From assembly GCA_016700055.1 (NCBI GenBank), contig CP064997.1:434001-498000 (forward strand): a stretch of DNA of 64,000 bases, written 5' to 3'. The notes beneath the pieces are model-generated. The model was not told the origin of the DNA, made no database searches, and was given only the letters and a program-made list of their open reading frames with translations. This DNA comes from Actinomycetota bacterium. GTDB taxonomy: Bacteria; Actinomycetota; Acidimicrobiia; Acidimicrobiales; Ilumatobacteraceae. The translations under genes were made by a program, and so were the position numbers. Shown piece by piece: positions 32,935 through 45,530 of the stretch (position 1 is its first letter; every line of letters begins with the position of its first letter).

Positions 32935-34212
32935 TCACTCGGCCTCGAGGAACTCCTTCAGCTTCTGACTGCGCTGCGGGTGGCGGAGCTTGGCCAGCGT
33001 CTTCGCCTCGATCTGGCGGATGCGCTCACGGGTGACGCCGAACTCCTTGCCGACCTCTTCCAAGGTGCGCGCCCGGCCGTCTTCGAGACCGAAACGCATG
33101 CGCACCACCTCTTGCTCGCGCTCGGACAGCTCCGCCAACGCCTCTTCGACTGCGCGGACCAGCATCTTGCGCGTCGCCACGTCGACCGGCGCGTCGGCCG
33201 CGGCGTCGGGGATGAACTCGCCGAGGGCGGACTCGTCCTCCTCGCCCACCGGCGAGTCGAGGCTGAGCGGATCCTGGGCCATGCGCAGGATCTCGCGCAC
33301 GCGGTCAGGGGGCATGCCGCACTTCTCGGCCAGCTCGTCGAGCTGGGGCTCCCGCTCGAGCTCTTGGTGGAGCTGGCGCTGCACGCGCAGCACCCTGTTC
33401 ATGTGCTCGACCATGTGCACGGGGATGCGGATGGTGCGCGCCTGGTCGGCGATCGCCCTCGTGATCGCTTGGCGGATCCACCACGTCGCGTACGTGGAGA
33501 ACTTGAACCCCTTCGTGTAGTCGAACTTGTCGACTGCCCGCATCAGGCCGAGGTTGCCCTCCTGGATGAGGTCGAGGAACAGCATCCCCCGCCCGGCGTA
33601 GCGCTTCGCGATGCTGACGACGAGGCGCAGGTTGGCCTGGATCAGCTCGCTCTTCGCCTCCTGGCCGCGCTGCACCTCGCGCAACAGGCGGCGGCGATCT
33701 GCTCCCTCCGGCGGGGGCTCGGCGTCGAGGCTCGCTCCGGCGAGGTGGCCCTCCTCGATGCACTGCGCGAGGTGGCGCTCGTCCTCGGCGGTGAGCAGGC
33801 TGACCCGGCCGATCTCCCTCAGGTACATCCGCACCGTGTCGTTCGTCGACGTCACCTCGCCGCGCTCGGACGAGCGCAGCATCCGCCGGCGACGTAGGCG
33901 CTGGTCGACCGCCGCGGTCAGCTCGGCGTCGGACGCCGCGACCGGCCGATCACGGCCCGTGGAGGGCGTCTCGTCGCCATGCTCCTCACCTTGTTCGTCG
34001 AGCGCCTCGTCGATCTCGATCCCCTCGGTGGCGAGCAGCGCCACGATGTGGGCGATCACGTCGCTCGTGAGCTCGACGTGGCGGAACGTGTGGGTGACCG
34101 ACTCGGCGTGGACGATGCCCGAGACGCGGCCGCGGGCGAGCAGCGCCCCCCACTCACCAGGATCGACGCTGGGATACGGCGCCTCAACTGGAGTACGTGC
34201 TGCCCCCGTCAA
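32935..34212 (-). CDS. rpoD: primary RNA polymerase sigma factor
   Basis: 425 residues. Housekeeping sigma. Region 1.1-like N-terminus, region 1.2 ([21 protein letters not shown]), region 2 ([20 protein letters not shown]... [22 protein letters not shown]), region 3 and a complete region 4.2 ([20 protein letters not shown]). The start is a TTG at 34212: it has GAGGAG 6 bases upstream and overlaps the dnaG stop as TTGA; an earlier TTG at 34242 has neither. The dnaG-rpoD pairing recalls the macromolecular synthesis operon. Confidence 0.95.
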   Translation of the reverse strand: MTGAARTPVEAPYPSVDPGEWGALLARGRVSGIVHAESVTHTFRHVELTSDVIAHIVALLATEGIEIDEALDEQGEEHGDETPSTGRDRPVAASDAELTAAVDQRLRRRRMLRSSERGEVTSTNDTVRMYLREIGRVSLLTAEDERHLAQCIEEGHLAGASLDAEPPPEGADRRRLLREVQRGQEAKSELIQANLRLVVSIAKRYAGRGMLFLDLIQEGNLGLMRAVDKFDYTKGFKFSTYATWWIRQAITRAIADQARTIRIPVHMVEHMNRVLRVQRQLHQELEREPQLDELAEKCGMPPDRVREILRMAQDPLSLDSPVGEEDESALGEFIPDAAADAPVDVATRKMLVRAVEEALAELSEREQEVVRMRFGLEDGRARTLEEVGKEFGVTRERIRQIEAKTLAKLRHPQRSQKLKEFLEAE

Positions 34213-35954
34213 GCGGACTCCTCGTGCCGTCGGTCCAGCCAACTTAGCAACCAGTCGACCGCCGGCGCCCCGGTATGTGGCTCGTCGAGCTGTTCGAGGC
34301 GAAGGCGGGCCTCACGATCTTCCCGGATGGCGTCCGGATCGGTGATCTTCACCCGCTGGGTGAGCTCCCGGCGCACCGCGGCGCCGATCAGATTGCGCAC
34401 CTCGGCCTCGGGATCGGCGTCGACGTCGGCGACGGCTGCCCGCTCGAGCAGCTCCCTCGCCTCGGGATCGGCGACGTCGAGCGCGCGAGCGAGATCACCC
34501 CCGGTCTCGGCGAGCGCCAGGAAGGCCCGGCGATGGACGTCGGTGGCGAACAGGGCCTCGACGAGCGAGGGCGCGATGTCGTTCCAGCGGTGCAGCAGCA
34601 GCGCGATGGCGACGAACTCGGCGCTCTCCCCACCGGAGACCCGCCGCGGCGGCGACGCGGCGATGACCGGACGGCCCGTGCGCCGCTCGGCCACCTTCAC
34701 CATGTCGGCCACGGGCATCGACACGTGGGAGGCCACCTGGCCGGCATAGATCTTGCGGACGTTCACGTCGGGATGCTCGTTGACGACGGCCATCGCCTTC
34801 TCGGCCAGGCGGGCGCGCTCTTCCGGTGTGCGGATCGGCGCGCCGGAGAGGACGCGGTTCAGGCGGAACCCGAGAAAGGGCAGCGCGCCCGCGACCGCCG
34901 CGGGCAGCGCGGCGGGATCGGTGGACGCGAGGTCACCAGGATCGCGCCCACCCGGGAACTGGGCCACGCTCACCTGCACCTCGTGCTTGCGCTCCCACTC
35001 GTAGAACCGCTCCGCGGCCCCCTGCCCGGCGGCGTCGGCGTCGAACGCCAGTACGACCTTGCTCGCGAACCGCTTCAGCATGCGCACGTGGTCCTCGGTC
35101 AACGCCGTGCCGCAGGTGGCCACCGCCCGGGGCACACCGGCGCGGTGGAACCCGATCACGTCGGTGTAGCCCTCGCACACGACCACCTGGTCCGCATTGA
35201 CGATGTCGGCCTTCGCCCAGTTCAGCCCGTAGAGCGTCTTCGACTTCGCGTAGATCTTGGTCTCGGGTGAGTTCTTGTACTTCGCCGGGTCGGTGCTGCC
35301 CGGCAGCACCCGCCCTCCGAAGGCCACCGCCTGACCGGCGTCGGTGAAGATCGGGAACATCACCCTCGCCCGGAACGAGTCCTGCAGCCTGCCGCGCTTG
35401 TTCGTGAACGCCAGGCCGCAGTCGTGCAGCATGTCGGCGGGGGCGCCGAGGCCGCGGCTGAGCGCGTCCCAGTCGTCGGGTGCCCAACCGAGCTGGTACG
35501 TCCGGGCGACGTCGCCGGACAGCCCCCGGGACCGCAGGTACTCACGGGCCGGGCGGGCATCGGCGCCGGTGAGCAGGCGCTCGTGGTACCAGGCGACGGC
35601 CTGGCCCATCGCGTCGAACAGCTTGTTGCGGCGTTGGCGGTCTCGGTTCTCACCGCCGGTCGTGTAGTGGAGCTGGATGCCCGCCTTCCCGGCGAGGTGC
35701 TCGACCGACCCGACGAAGTCGACGTGCTCGATGTCTTGGACGAAGCGAAACACGTCACCTCCGGCCCCGCAGCCGAAGCACTTGTACCGCCCGGTCTCCT
35801 CACGCACGTTGAACGAGCCGGACTTCTCGGCGTGGAACGGGCACAGCCCGACCCAGTTCCGCCCCACACGGCGCAGCGCCACGTACTGCTGGATGACGTC
35901 GACGATCGACGAGGCGACGCGCACCCGCTCGATGTCCTCGTCCACGATCGCCAT
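34209..35954 (-). CDS. dnaG: DNA primase
   Basis: 581 residues. Makes RNA primers for replication. Zinc-binding domain with CPFHAEK and CFGCGAGGD (about 38-64); in place of the usual EKTPSF it has EKSGSF. The RNA-polymerase core includes the TOPRIM motifs EGYTDVI and DADAAG. ATG at 35954 with TAGCCT 8 bases upstream (35963-35968) and no ribosome binding site. The stop overlaps the rpoD start by 4 bases. Confidence 0.96.
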   Translation of the reverse strand: MAIVDEDIERVRVASSIVDVIQQYVALRRVGRNWVGLCPFHAEKSGSFNVREETGRYKCFGCGAGGDVFRFVQDIEHVDFVGSVEHLAGKAGIQLHYTTGGENRDRQRRNKLFDAMGQAVAWYHERLLTGADARPAREYLRSRGLSGDVARTYQLGWAPDDWDALSRGLGAPADMLHDCGLAFTNKRGRLQDSFRARVMFPIFTDAGQAVAFGGRVLPGSTDPAKYKNSPETKIYAKSKTLYGLNWAKADIVNADQVVVCEGYTDVIGFHRAGVPRAVATCGTALTEDHVRMLKRFASKVVLAFDADAAGQGAAERFYEWERKHEVQVSVAQFPGGRDPGDLASTDPAALPAAVAGALPFLGFRLNRVLSGAPIRTPEERARLAEKAMAVVNEHPDVNVRKIYAGQVASHVSMPVADMVKVAERRTGRPVIAASPPRRVSGGESAEFVAIALLLHRWNDIAPSLVEALFATDVHRRAFLALAETGGDLARALDVADPEARELLERAAVADVDADPEAEVRNLIGAAVRRELTQRVKITDPDAIREDREARLRLEQLDEPHTGAPAVDWLLSWLDRRHEESA

Positions 35955-35986
35955 CTACGACGAGGCTACCGAGGCCCGTCCGCGCC

Positions 35987-37014
35987 CTAGCGCTCGTGTG
36001 GTGGCGGGAGCGGTTCTTCCTCGCCAGGGATCTCGATCGTGTCGACCTTCCCGCGGCGGGGCTCGGCCCGCAACGAGAAGCCGATCGCGGCGATCAGCAC
36101 GATCGTGATCACCGTCAGCGACAGCCACGTCGGCATGTGGTACCAGCGGTGGATGATCATCTTCACCCCGACGAAGGCGAGGATGATCGCCAGCCCCTCC
36201 TTCAGGTAGCTGAACCGCGCGTGGGCGTCGGCGAGCAGGAAGTAGAGGGCGCGCAACCCGAGGATCGCGAAGGCGTTCGAGGAGAACACGATGAACTCCT
36301 CGCGGCTCACCGCGAGCACGGCCGGCACGCTGTCGACGGCGAAGAGCACGTCGGTGAACTCGACGAGCAGCAAGATCGCGAACAGCGGTGTGGCCAGGCG
36401 TTTGCCGTTGACCCGGGTGAAGAGCTTCTGGCCGTCGAGCTGGTCGGTCGACGGCACGAGCCGGTTGACCAACTTCAGGAACTTGCTCGACGAAGGGTCG
36501 ATCTCGTCCTGGTCACCGAAGATCAGCCGCAACGCGGTGAACAGCAAGAACGCGCCGAAGACGTACAGCACCCAATCGAAGCGCTCGATCAGTGCCACTC
36601 CGGCGAAGATGAAGATCGCGCGCATCACGAGCGCGCCGAAGATGCCCCAGAAGAGGACTCGGTGCTGGTAGCGGGGCGGGACCTTGAAGTAGCTGAAGAT
36701 GAGCGCCCACACGAAGACGTTGTCGACGCTCAGGCTCTTCTCGATGAGGTAGCCGCTCACGTATTCGCCCGCGGCGGCACCGCTGAACGCCCACCAGACG
36801 ACGAGCGTGAACCCGAGCCCCACCGAGATCCACGCCACGGACTCGATCGCCGCCTCGCGCGTGTTGATCTCGTGCGCCTCCTTGTGCACGACCACCAGGT
36901 CGATCACGAGGAGGAACACGATGAACGCGATCAGCGCCACCCACGCCCATCCCGGGACGTCGAGCGAGACGAAGTTGTCGTCGGAGGTGGCCGCGATCAG
37001 GCCGGCCGGCAGTG

Positions 37015-37018
<4 letters not shown>
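35987..37018 (-). CDS. TerC/Alx-family integral membrane protein
   Basis: 343 residues with about nine membrane segments. The family acidic motifs are present: SLSVDNVFVWALIF and VEFTDVLFAVDSVPAVLA, thought to form a metal site; TerC/Alx proteins handle manganese efflux or metal loading of secreted proteins. The ATG overlaps the ppdK stop (ATGA). The C-terminal tail is short and charged. Confidence 0.93.
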
Positions 37019-39684
<2,666 letters not shown>

Positions 39685-39741
39685 GGCGGTCAAGTGTAGG
39701 GGGCGACCCGACCTGCGAGGGCTGCCCGTAGGATCGAGGCA

Positions 39742-40968
39742 ATGCGGCTTTTCGGGTTCCGCGTCCACGTGCGCCCGGGCTTCTTCGTGTTCATGCTGCT
39801 GATCGTGATGGTCAACCGGCTGGAGGTCGGCCTGTGGCTCGCCGGGGCGATAACGGCGTTCACCCTGACCCACGAGCTCGGCCATGCCTTCGCCGCCCGC
39901 GCCACAGGTGCCCGCGCCGAGATCTCGCTCGACTTCATGGCCGGGTACGCGTCGTTCCAGCCCACTCGCCCGCTGCGCAGGATCGAGCGGGCGGGCATCG
40001 CGCTGGCCGGGCCGGCATCTCAGATCGTGCTCGGCATCGCCGTCCTGGTCGCGATGGGGATCGACCCCCTCGCCCGGCCCGACGTCTCCGCATCCAGCGC
40101 CGCGATCGCGATCTGGTGGGCAGGACCGGCTCTCGGCGCGTTCAACCTGTTGCCGGTGCTTCCCCTCGACGGCGGCACGATCGTTGCCGAGGCACTCGAC
40201 CTCGTCGCCCCCGGCCGCGGTAGGCGCCTGGTCACCACGCTCAGCCTGCCCGTCACGCTCATCGCGCTCGTCGCGCTGGTGTCGAGCGACTCCGGGCGCC
40301 CCTTCGCCGCCTTCGCCGCGATCCTGCTCGTCCTCCAGCTCCAGGCGTTGTCGGCCGACCGCCAGCAGGATCCCGCCGTGCGGACACGCGAACTGGCCCG
40401 CGCTCAGGAGATCGCCGCGCACGCCGAGGCACGCCTTTGGAGCACCGGGCGGACCGCCCCGATGTCCGCAGGCCAGGTGCCTTCACCCTGGTGGCGTTCC
40501 CACGAGCTGCTGGCGGCGGGCGACGCTGACGGCGCACGGGCACTGATCTCGGCCGACCTCGCGAGCAGCGCGGCGTTCGGCGCCGGGGGGTGGTGGTGGC
40601 CGCCTGACGCCGCGCCGCTCGGGTCGCTGGCCGCGGTGCGCGCCTTGCTCCCCATCCCGATGCCGCGCGGCAACCGCTTCGCAGAGCACGTCCTCGTCGA
40701 CGTGCTACGCCGGCTGGGCGAGCACGAGGAAGCGGCCCGGTACGGCGCCGACTCGTTCGCGCGCTCGCCGACGGCTACAGGCGCTGTCGCGGTGGCACGC
40801 AGCGTCGCCGCCCTCGGCGACCACGACCTCGCCGTGCGCTGGCTGCACACGGCGCGCGGGGCGCAGCACCCTGGGGAGACGCTCGCGCAGATGATCGACG
40901 CTGCCCCGGAGCTCGCCGCGATCTGCCGGCGCCCCGACGTGCAGGCGTTGCGCCGCGAGCCGGCCTGA
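39742..40968 (+). CDS. M50 site-2 protease-like membrane metalloprotease with C-terminal repeat region
   Basis: 408 residues. About five to six membrane segments; the zinc motif HELGH is at residues 44-48 and the third ligand region NLLPVLPLDGG is at about 136-146, both intact. From about residue 210 the protein is soluble and helical with alternating small residues (SHELLAAGDADGARALI, RLGEHEEAARYGADSF, ALGDHDLAVRWLH), resembling tetratricopeptide repeats. Likely intramembrane proteolysis of a membrane regulator. ATG with TAGGAT 7 bases upstream; divergent from ppdK, 57 bases between starts. Confidence 0.88.
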   Translation: MRLFGFRVHVRPGFFVFMLLIVMVNRLEVGLWLAGAITAFTLTHELGHAFAARATGARAEISLDFMAGYASFQPTRPLRRIERAGIALAGPASQIVLGIAVLVAMGIDPLARPDVSASSAAIAIWWAGPALGAFNLLPVLPLDGGTIVAEALDLVAPGRGRRLVTTLSLPVTLIALVALVSSDSGRPFAAFAAILLVLQLQALSADRQQDPAVRTRELARAQEIAAHAEARLWSTGRTAPMSAGQVPSPWWRSHELLAAGDADGARALISADLASSAAFGAGGWWWPPDAAPLGSLAAVRALLPIPMPRGNRFAEHVLVDVLRRLGEHEEAARYGADSFARSPTATGAVAVARSVAALGDHDLAVRWLHTARGAQHPGETLAQMIDAAPELAAICRRPDVQALRREPA

Positions 40969-40987
40969 GCGACCGTCGCGGTCGCTC
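40967..40987. terminator. bidirectional hairpin between M50 gene and ygfZ
   Basis: Perfect 9-bp arms GAGCGACCG / CGGTCGCTC around TCG, beginning at the M50 stop codon and 17 bases after the ygfZ stop on the other strand. No T-run on either side. Confidence 0.6.
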
Positions 40988-41003
40988 GCCGTCACGGCGC
41001 CGG

Positions 41004-41795
41004 CTACGCCAACTGGTCCACCGCGACGCCGATCTCGACGCCCCGGCGCACCCACGCCAGCGCCCAACCCCCGGCGACCGACGTGTACGTGCCCACTTCG
41101 GCACCGTCGACCACCACGGGGTCGCCCGGCTGCGCGTCGGGTGCCTCGATCCGGCGCAAGACCCGCGGAGCGGCGGCGCCGCGGCTGTCCATCCGCTCGA
41201 CCAGCTCCTGGCCCGGGTAGCAGCCCTTGGTGAAGCTGACCGCCACCCCGACGACACCCAACCCGGCGGGCACCGTCTCCCCGGACACGATCTCGGCACC
41301 CGTCGCCGGCCACCCCGCACGCACCCGCGCCGCCGCCAGATCGGCGGTGGTGCCCTCGGTGACGCCGGGCGGTGGCGCTGGTGCCGGTCCGAGGAGGTCG
41401 ATCGCCGTGCCGTTCGCCCACCACGCCGGGACGGCGAGCGAGCCTGCGGGGTCCACCGGCGCCAGCGGGACGGCGTCGGTGCTGCGCACGGCGATGCAGT
41501 TCCAGTCGAGGTTCGTGATCTCGGCCTTCACCCGGATCTTGAACCGCGCCAGGCGGGCCGCCAAGAGCTCACCGAAGCCGGCGTCGACGTCGACCAGGAA
41601 GGCGGTGTCCGCGCGGCGGGTGACGCGCACGAGTGCCACCACCTTGCCGGCCGGGTCGAGCACGAGCGAAGGCACCGCGTCGGCGACCGCGAGGGTGAGC
41701 AGGTCCTGGCTCACCTGCGAGTGCAGGTACGCGAGGGCGTCGGGCCCCTCGATCGCGAGCACGTCGCGGGGCACCGCGCACCAGAAGCTCGCCAC
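41004..41795 (-). CDS. ygfZ: YgfZ/GcvT folate-binding protein
   Basis: 263 residues. Tetrahydrofolate-dependent helper in iron-sulfur cluster assembly or repair. The diagnostic motif is KGCYPGQE (with the family cysteine), preceded by the GcvT-type fold containing HSQVSQDLL. GTG at 41795 lies one base after the trpE stop, so it is in the hisI-trpE operon. Confidence 0.92.
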   Translation of the reverse strand: MASFWCAVPRDVLAIEGPDALAYLHSQVSQDLLTLAVADAVPSLVLDPAGKVVALVRVTRRADTAFLVDVDAGFGELLAARLARFKIRVKAEITNLDWNCIAVRSTDAVPLAPVDPAGSLAVPAWWANGTAIDLLGPAPAPPPGVTEGTTADLAAARVRAGWPATGAEIVSGETVPAGLGVVGVAVSFTKGCYPGQELVERMDSRGAAAPRVLRRIEAPDAQPGDPVVVDGAEVGTYTSVAGGWALAWVRRGVEIGVAVDQLA

Positions 41796-41796
41796 G

Positions 41797-43326
41797 TCAG
41801 GCCGAAGTTCCGTGCTCGTTGCGCTTCGCGGTCATCCGCCGGGCCGCGGGAACCGCCGCGAGCAGCGCCGCGGCCTTGTTGCGGCACTCGAGGTCTTCGT
41901 CGTCGGGGCTCGAGTCGGCCACGATGCCTGCGCCGGCCTGCAGGTATGCGCCGGTCGGGCCGACGAACATGGTGCGGATGGCTATCGCCGTGTCGAGGTT
42001 GCCGCTGAAGTCGACGTAACCGACGACCCCGGCGTAGGGCCCCCGCTTCACCGGCTCCAGCTCGTCGATGATCTCCATCGCGCGGACCTTCGGCGCACCG
42101 CTGACCGTGCCGGCGGGGAACGTCGCCCGCAGCACGTCGATCGGACCCTTGCCCTCGACGAGTGCACCCGATACCTGCGACGTGAGGTGCATCACATGGC
42201 TGTAGCGCTCGAGCGTCATCAGCTCGTCGACGTGCATCGAGCCGAACTCGGCGACGCGCCCGACGTCGTTGCGAGCGAGGTCGACGAGCATCACGTGTTC
42301 GGCGACCTCCTTCGGGTTCTCGCGCAGCTCTCCCGCCAGCCTGCGGTCGTGGTCGTCGTCGCGGCCCCGCCGACGCGTGCCGGCGATCGGGCGCGAGAAC
42401 ACCCTGCCGCCGAGCAGCTGCACCATCGGCTCCGGTGAGCTGCCGACGATCGTGACCGCGGGGTGGCGCAGGTAGTACATGTACGGACTCGGGTTCACCT
42501 GGCGCAGCACGCGGTAGACGTCGAACGGGTCGGCATCGAGCTGCAGCGAGTAGCGCTGGGCGAGCACCACCTGGAAGATGTCGCCCGCCCTCACGTACTC
42601 CTTGGCCACCTCGACCGCCTGCTGGTAGATCCCCCCGCCCATCGAGCTCTTGACGTCGGGCAGCGTCTCGTCGGCCTCGGGTGGCTCCACCGGCACGTAC
42701 GGAAGCGGGCGAGCCAGGTCGTCGACGGCGGCGAGCACCCGGCGCGCAGCGTTGTCGTAGGCCGCGTCGAGCGCCTCGCCGCCGAGGCCGAGCACCGGCA
42801 CGCTCTCGATCATGTAGACCCGCTGGCGCCAGTGGTCGAACGCCGCGAGGGATCCGATCACGCTCATCACGGCATCGGGCAGGTGGCGGTCGTCGGGGGG
42901 CACGTCGGGCAGGCGCTCCACCTCACGCACGACGTCGTAGCCGAGGTAACCCATCACCCCGCCCTGCAGCGGGGGCAGCTCGGGCAGGATCGGGCTGCGG
43001 TACACCTGCAGCAGCGCCTCGAGCGCAGCGAGCATGCCCTTGTCACGAGGCACGCCCGCCGGCACCGCGCCTTCCACATCGAGTCGCCCGTCGTGCAGCA
43101 CGAGCGTGGCCTGCGGATCGCGCCCGACGAACGAGAACCGGCTCCAGCGCTCGCCGTGCTCGACGCTCTCCAACAGGAACCCGGTGCGGTCGCCGACGAG
43201 CTTCGCGTAAGCGGCGACGGGGGTCTCGAGGTCGGCCAGCAACTCGACCCACACCGGAACCACCGTGTGCCCGGCGGCGAGGGCGCGGAACTCGGCCCGG
43301 TCGGGCCGTACGCGCAGCTCGCTCAT
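41797..43326 (-). CDS. trpE: anthranilate synthase component I
   Basis: 509 residues. Makes anthranilate from chorismate with ammonia from TrpG. The chorismate-binding domain shows SRPIAGTRRRG, DLARNDVGRV, HLTSQVSG, FPAGTVSGAPKVRAMEII and QAGAGIVADS. The N-terminal domain has LLESVEHGERWSRFSFVG, the region that binds feedback tryptophan. ATG overlaps the hisI stop (ATGA). No trpG, D, C, B or A is in the window. Confidence 0.96.
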   Translation of the reverse strand: MSELRVRPDRAEFRALAAGHTVVPVWVELLADLETPVAAYAKLVGDRTGFLLESVEHGERWSRFSFVGRDPQATLVLHDGRLDVEGAVPAGVPRDKGMLAALEALLQVYRSPILPELPPLQGGVMGYLGYDVVREVERLPDVPPDDRHLPDAVMSVIGSLAAFDHWRQRVYMIESVPVLGLGGEALDAAYDNAARRVLAAVDDLARPLPYVPVEPPEADETLPDVKSSMGGGIYQQAVEVAKEYVRAGDIFQVVLAQRYSLQLDADPFDVYRVLRQVNPSPYMYYLRHPAVTIVGSSPEPMVQLLGGRVFSRPIAGTRRRGRDDDHDRRLAGELRENPKEVAEHVMLVDLARNDVGRVAEFGSMHVDELMTLERYSHVMHLTSQVSGALVEGKGPIDVLRATFPAGTVSGAPKVRAMEIIDELEPVKRGPYAGVVGYVDFSGNLDTAIAIRTMFVGPTGAYLQAGAGIVADSSPDDEDLECRNKAAALLAAVPAARRMTAKRNEHGTSA

Positions 43327-43709
43327 CCGGAGGGCTCGTGCTCGGGCGCCGTCGCCTCGCCGAAGCTGCGGTAGAAGCAGGTCCGCGCGCCGGTGTGGCA
43401 CGCACCGCGGCCGAGCTGTTCGACCAGGAACAGCAGCGTGTCGCCGTCGCAGTCGTAGTAGGCCTCACGCACCAGCTGGCGGTCGCCGCTGGTATCGCCC
43501 TTGCGCCACAGCTCCTGGCGGCTGCGGCTCCAGTAGACCATCGTCCCCTCGGCGAACGTCTGGGCGAGGCTGTCGGCGTTCATCCACGCCATCATCAGCA
43601 CGTCTTTGGTGACGACGTCCTGCGCGATCGCGGCGACGAGGCCGTTGGCGTCGAAGCGGACGCTCGCCAACTGGCCAGGCGTCGGGTCGATCCTCACGAC
43701 TTCGGGCAC
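43323..43709 (-). CDS. hisI: phosphoribosyl-AMP cyclohydrolase
   Basis: 128 residues. Third step of histidine synthesis. The zinc and magnesium motifs are ELWRKGDTSG, YDCDGDTLLF and GACHTGARTCF. It stands apart from the main his cluster at 46416-50203 and is instead fused by ATGA overlap to trpE. GTG at 43709 with TAGGAT 8 bases upstream. Separate HisE is not in the window. Confidence 0.96.
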   Translation of the reverse strand: MPEVVRIDPTPGQLASVRFDANGLVAAIAQDVVTKDVLMMAWMNADSLAQTFAEGTMVYWSRSRQELWRKGDTSGDRQLVREAYYDCDGDTLLFLVEQLGRGACHTGARTCFYRSFGEATAPEHEPSG

Positions 43710-43729
43710 GAGGCCTGATCCTACGGGTG

Positions 43730-44056
43730 CTACAGGTACAGCCCGGTGTGCGATTCGATGCGCTTCGCGGCAACGGCGTGCAGATCACGTTCGCGCAACA
43801 TGATGAAGTCCTCGCCCTGCACCTCGACCTCGTAGCGGTCGTCGGGGCTGAACAGCACACGGTCGCCGACCTCGGCGGAGCGCACGTTCTGCCCGAGGGC
43901 GACGACCTCGGCCCAGACCAGGCGCTTGGAGAGCTGCGCGGTGGCGGGGATGAGGATGCCGCCCGAAGAGCGGCGCTCGCCGTCTTCCCGGGGGATCCGC
44001 ACCAAGAGCCGATCGTTCAACATCTTGATCGGCAGCTTGTCGTCTATCTCGGCCAC
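43730..44056 (-). CDS. GroES-type co-chaperonin paralogue
   Basis: 108 residues. The Cpn10 core is recognisable: LNDRLLVRI, a mobile-loop region SSGGILIPATAQLSKRL, GDRVLFSPDD and FIMLRERDLHAV. It differs from canonical GroES: the mobile loop lacks the usual SGIVLPDTA form, the GEVVAVGPG block reads AEVVALGQN, and there is a C-terminal extension AAKRIESHTGLYL. No groEL is adjacent. It may be a specialised co-chaperonin. GTG start with TACCGT 9 bases upstream. Confidence 0.87.
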   Translation of the reverse strand: MAEIDDKLPIKMLNDRLLVRIPREDGERRSSGGILIPATAQLSKRLVWAEVVALGQNVRSAEVGDRVLFSPDDRYEVEVQGEDFIMLRERDLHAVAAKRIESHTGLYL

Positions 44057-44105
44057 GAAGCCGCCACGGTATCGGCATCACGGCGAGGATCGAAACCGCC
44101 GAAGT

Positions 44106-44468
44106 TCAGCCGGGATGGATCGCGATGCAGAACTCGTTGCCTTCCGGGTCGGCCATCACGCGCCAGCGGAATCCGGCGATCTCGTGGTCTTCCAGCTTCG
44201 CGCCGCCGAGGATCACGATCCGCGCTTCTGCCGCGTCGAGGTCGTCGACGCCGGTGTCGATGTGGAGGCGGTTGCGGCCCGGGGTCGGGTCGGCCACCTG
44301 CTGCAGAGCGACCTGGATCCCGCCCTCGTGCTGGGGCTCGAGCCAGCAGAAGCCGGGGAACTCCATTCCCACGCCGACGCCGAGGAGGGCGGTCCAGAAC
44401 GCCTTTTCCTTCTCGAAGTCGACGACGTTGATGACGACGCTGCCGATGGTGGCTACTCGATCGGTCAT
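44106..44468 (-). CDS. VOC-superfamily (glyoxalase-like) protein
   Basis: 120 residues, one vicinal-oxygen-chelate module with two beta-alpha-beta-beta-beta units: [19 protein letters not shown] and [18 protein letters not shown]. Possible metal ligands are H70-like and E in [11 protein letters not shown]. The substrate is unknown. It begins 19 bases after the aldo-keto reductase, suggesting a shared detoxification role. Confidence 0.87.
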   Translation of the reverse strand: MTDRVATIGSVVINVVDFEKEKAFWTALLGVGVGMEFPGFCWLEPQHEGGIQVALQQVADPTPGRNRLHIDTGVDDLDAAEARIVILGGAKLEDHEIAGFRWRVMADPEGNEFCIAIHPG

Positions 44469-44487
44469 GGTGGGCCAGGTTCCTTTC

Positions 44488-45477
44488 TCAAGCGACGGCT
44501 TCGCCGATGCGGGCCATCACATCTTCGGTCAGGAGCGGGATCACGTCGAGTGCGGCGAAGTTCTCGACCACCTGGCTCGCCCGGCTCGCGCCGGTGATGA
44601 CGGTCGACACGTTCGGATTCTTCGTGCACCAGGCAAGCGAGAGCTGGGCGAGGGTGCACCCGAGTTCGTCGGCGATCGGGCGCAGTCGCTCGACCTTCGC
44701 GAGGGCCCGCTCGTCCGTCAGCCGATCGGCCAGCCAGCCGTAGCCGGGCAGCCCACCGCGCGAGCCCTCCGGCACGCCGTCGCGGTACTTGCCGGTGAGC
44801 AACCCCGAGGCGAGTGGGCTCCAGATGGTGGACCCGTAGCCGTGCTCTTGGAACACCCGGGCGTATTCGCGCTCCACACGGCGGCGCTCCAACAGGTTGT
44901 ACTGCGGCTGCTCCATCACCGGCTTGTGCAGGTGATGACGCTCGGCCACGGCGATCGCGTCGACGATCTCGTCGGCGGTCCACTCGCTCGTGCCCCAGTA
45001 GAGCGCCTTGCCGGAGGAGACGATGTCGCTCATCGCCCACACCGTTTCCTCCATCGGGGTATTCGGATCCGCGCGGTGGCAGTAGACGAGGTCCAAGAAG
45101 TCGGTCTGCAGACGCTCCAGCGAACCGTCGATGGCATGCATCAGGTACTTGCGATTCAACGTGTTGCGCATGTTCGGCATGTCGCCGTCGATGCCCCAGA
45201 AGAACTTCGTCGACAGCACGAACGATTGGCGCGCCCAGCCGAGCTCGGCCAGCACGCGGCCCATGATCGCCTCGCTCTCGCCGCCGGCGTACGCCTCTGC
45301 GTTGTCGAAGAAGTTGCAGCCGGCGTCCCACGCGGCCTGCATCGACTCCATCGCCGCGTCGTCCTTCATCTGCGCGTCGAAGGTGACCCAGCTCCCGAAC
45401 GAGAGCACGGACAGGCGCAGACCGGACCGCCCGAGGCGGCGGTACTCCATCTTCTCGGACCTCTGGCTCTTCGCCAT
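44488..45477 (-). CDS. aldo/keto reductase
   Basis: 329 residues of the potassium-channel beta-subunit-like AKR group. Catalytic residues: Asp-Tyr in [13 protein letters not shown], Lys in LSTKFFW and His in VYCHRAD; NADPH binding by [12 protein letters not shown] and [12 protein letters not shown] at 45477 with GGGAGG 9 bases upstream. The longer reading frame upstream is a shadow of the methyltransferase gene. Confidence 0.93.
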   Translation of the reverse strand: MAKSQRSEKMEYRRLGRSGLRLSVLSFGSWVTFDAQMKDDAAMESMQAAWDAGCNFFDNAEAYAGGESEAIMGRVLAELGWARQSFVLSTKFFWGIDGDMPNMRNTLNRKYLMHAIDGSLERLQTDFLDLVYCHRADPNTPMEETVWAMSDIVSSGKALYWGTSEWTADEIVDAIAVAERHHLHKPVMEQPQYNLLERRRVEREYARVFQEHGYGSTIWSPLASGLLTGKYRDGVPEGSRGGLPGYGWLADRLTDERALAKVERLRPIADELGCTLAQLSLAWCTKNPNVSTVITGASRASQVVENFAALDVIPLLTEDVMARIGEAVA

Positions 45478-45530
45478 CTGCGGCGCCTCCCTCAGCTCAT
45501 TCCCGTGTCCGGGGTGCGGACGCCACGAAC

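Noticed and set aside
39685..40422. N-terminal extension of ppdK by about 246 residues
   Set aside because: The extension lies antisense to the M50 gene, has no recognisable domain, and normal PPDK begins at VPYLYSFD with a -10-like element just upstream.
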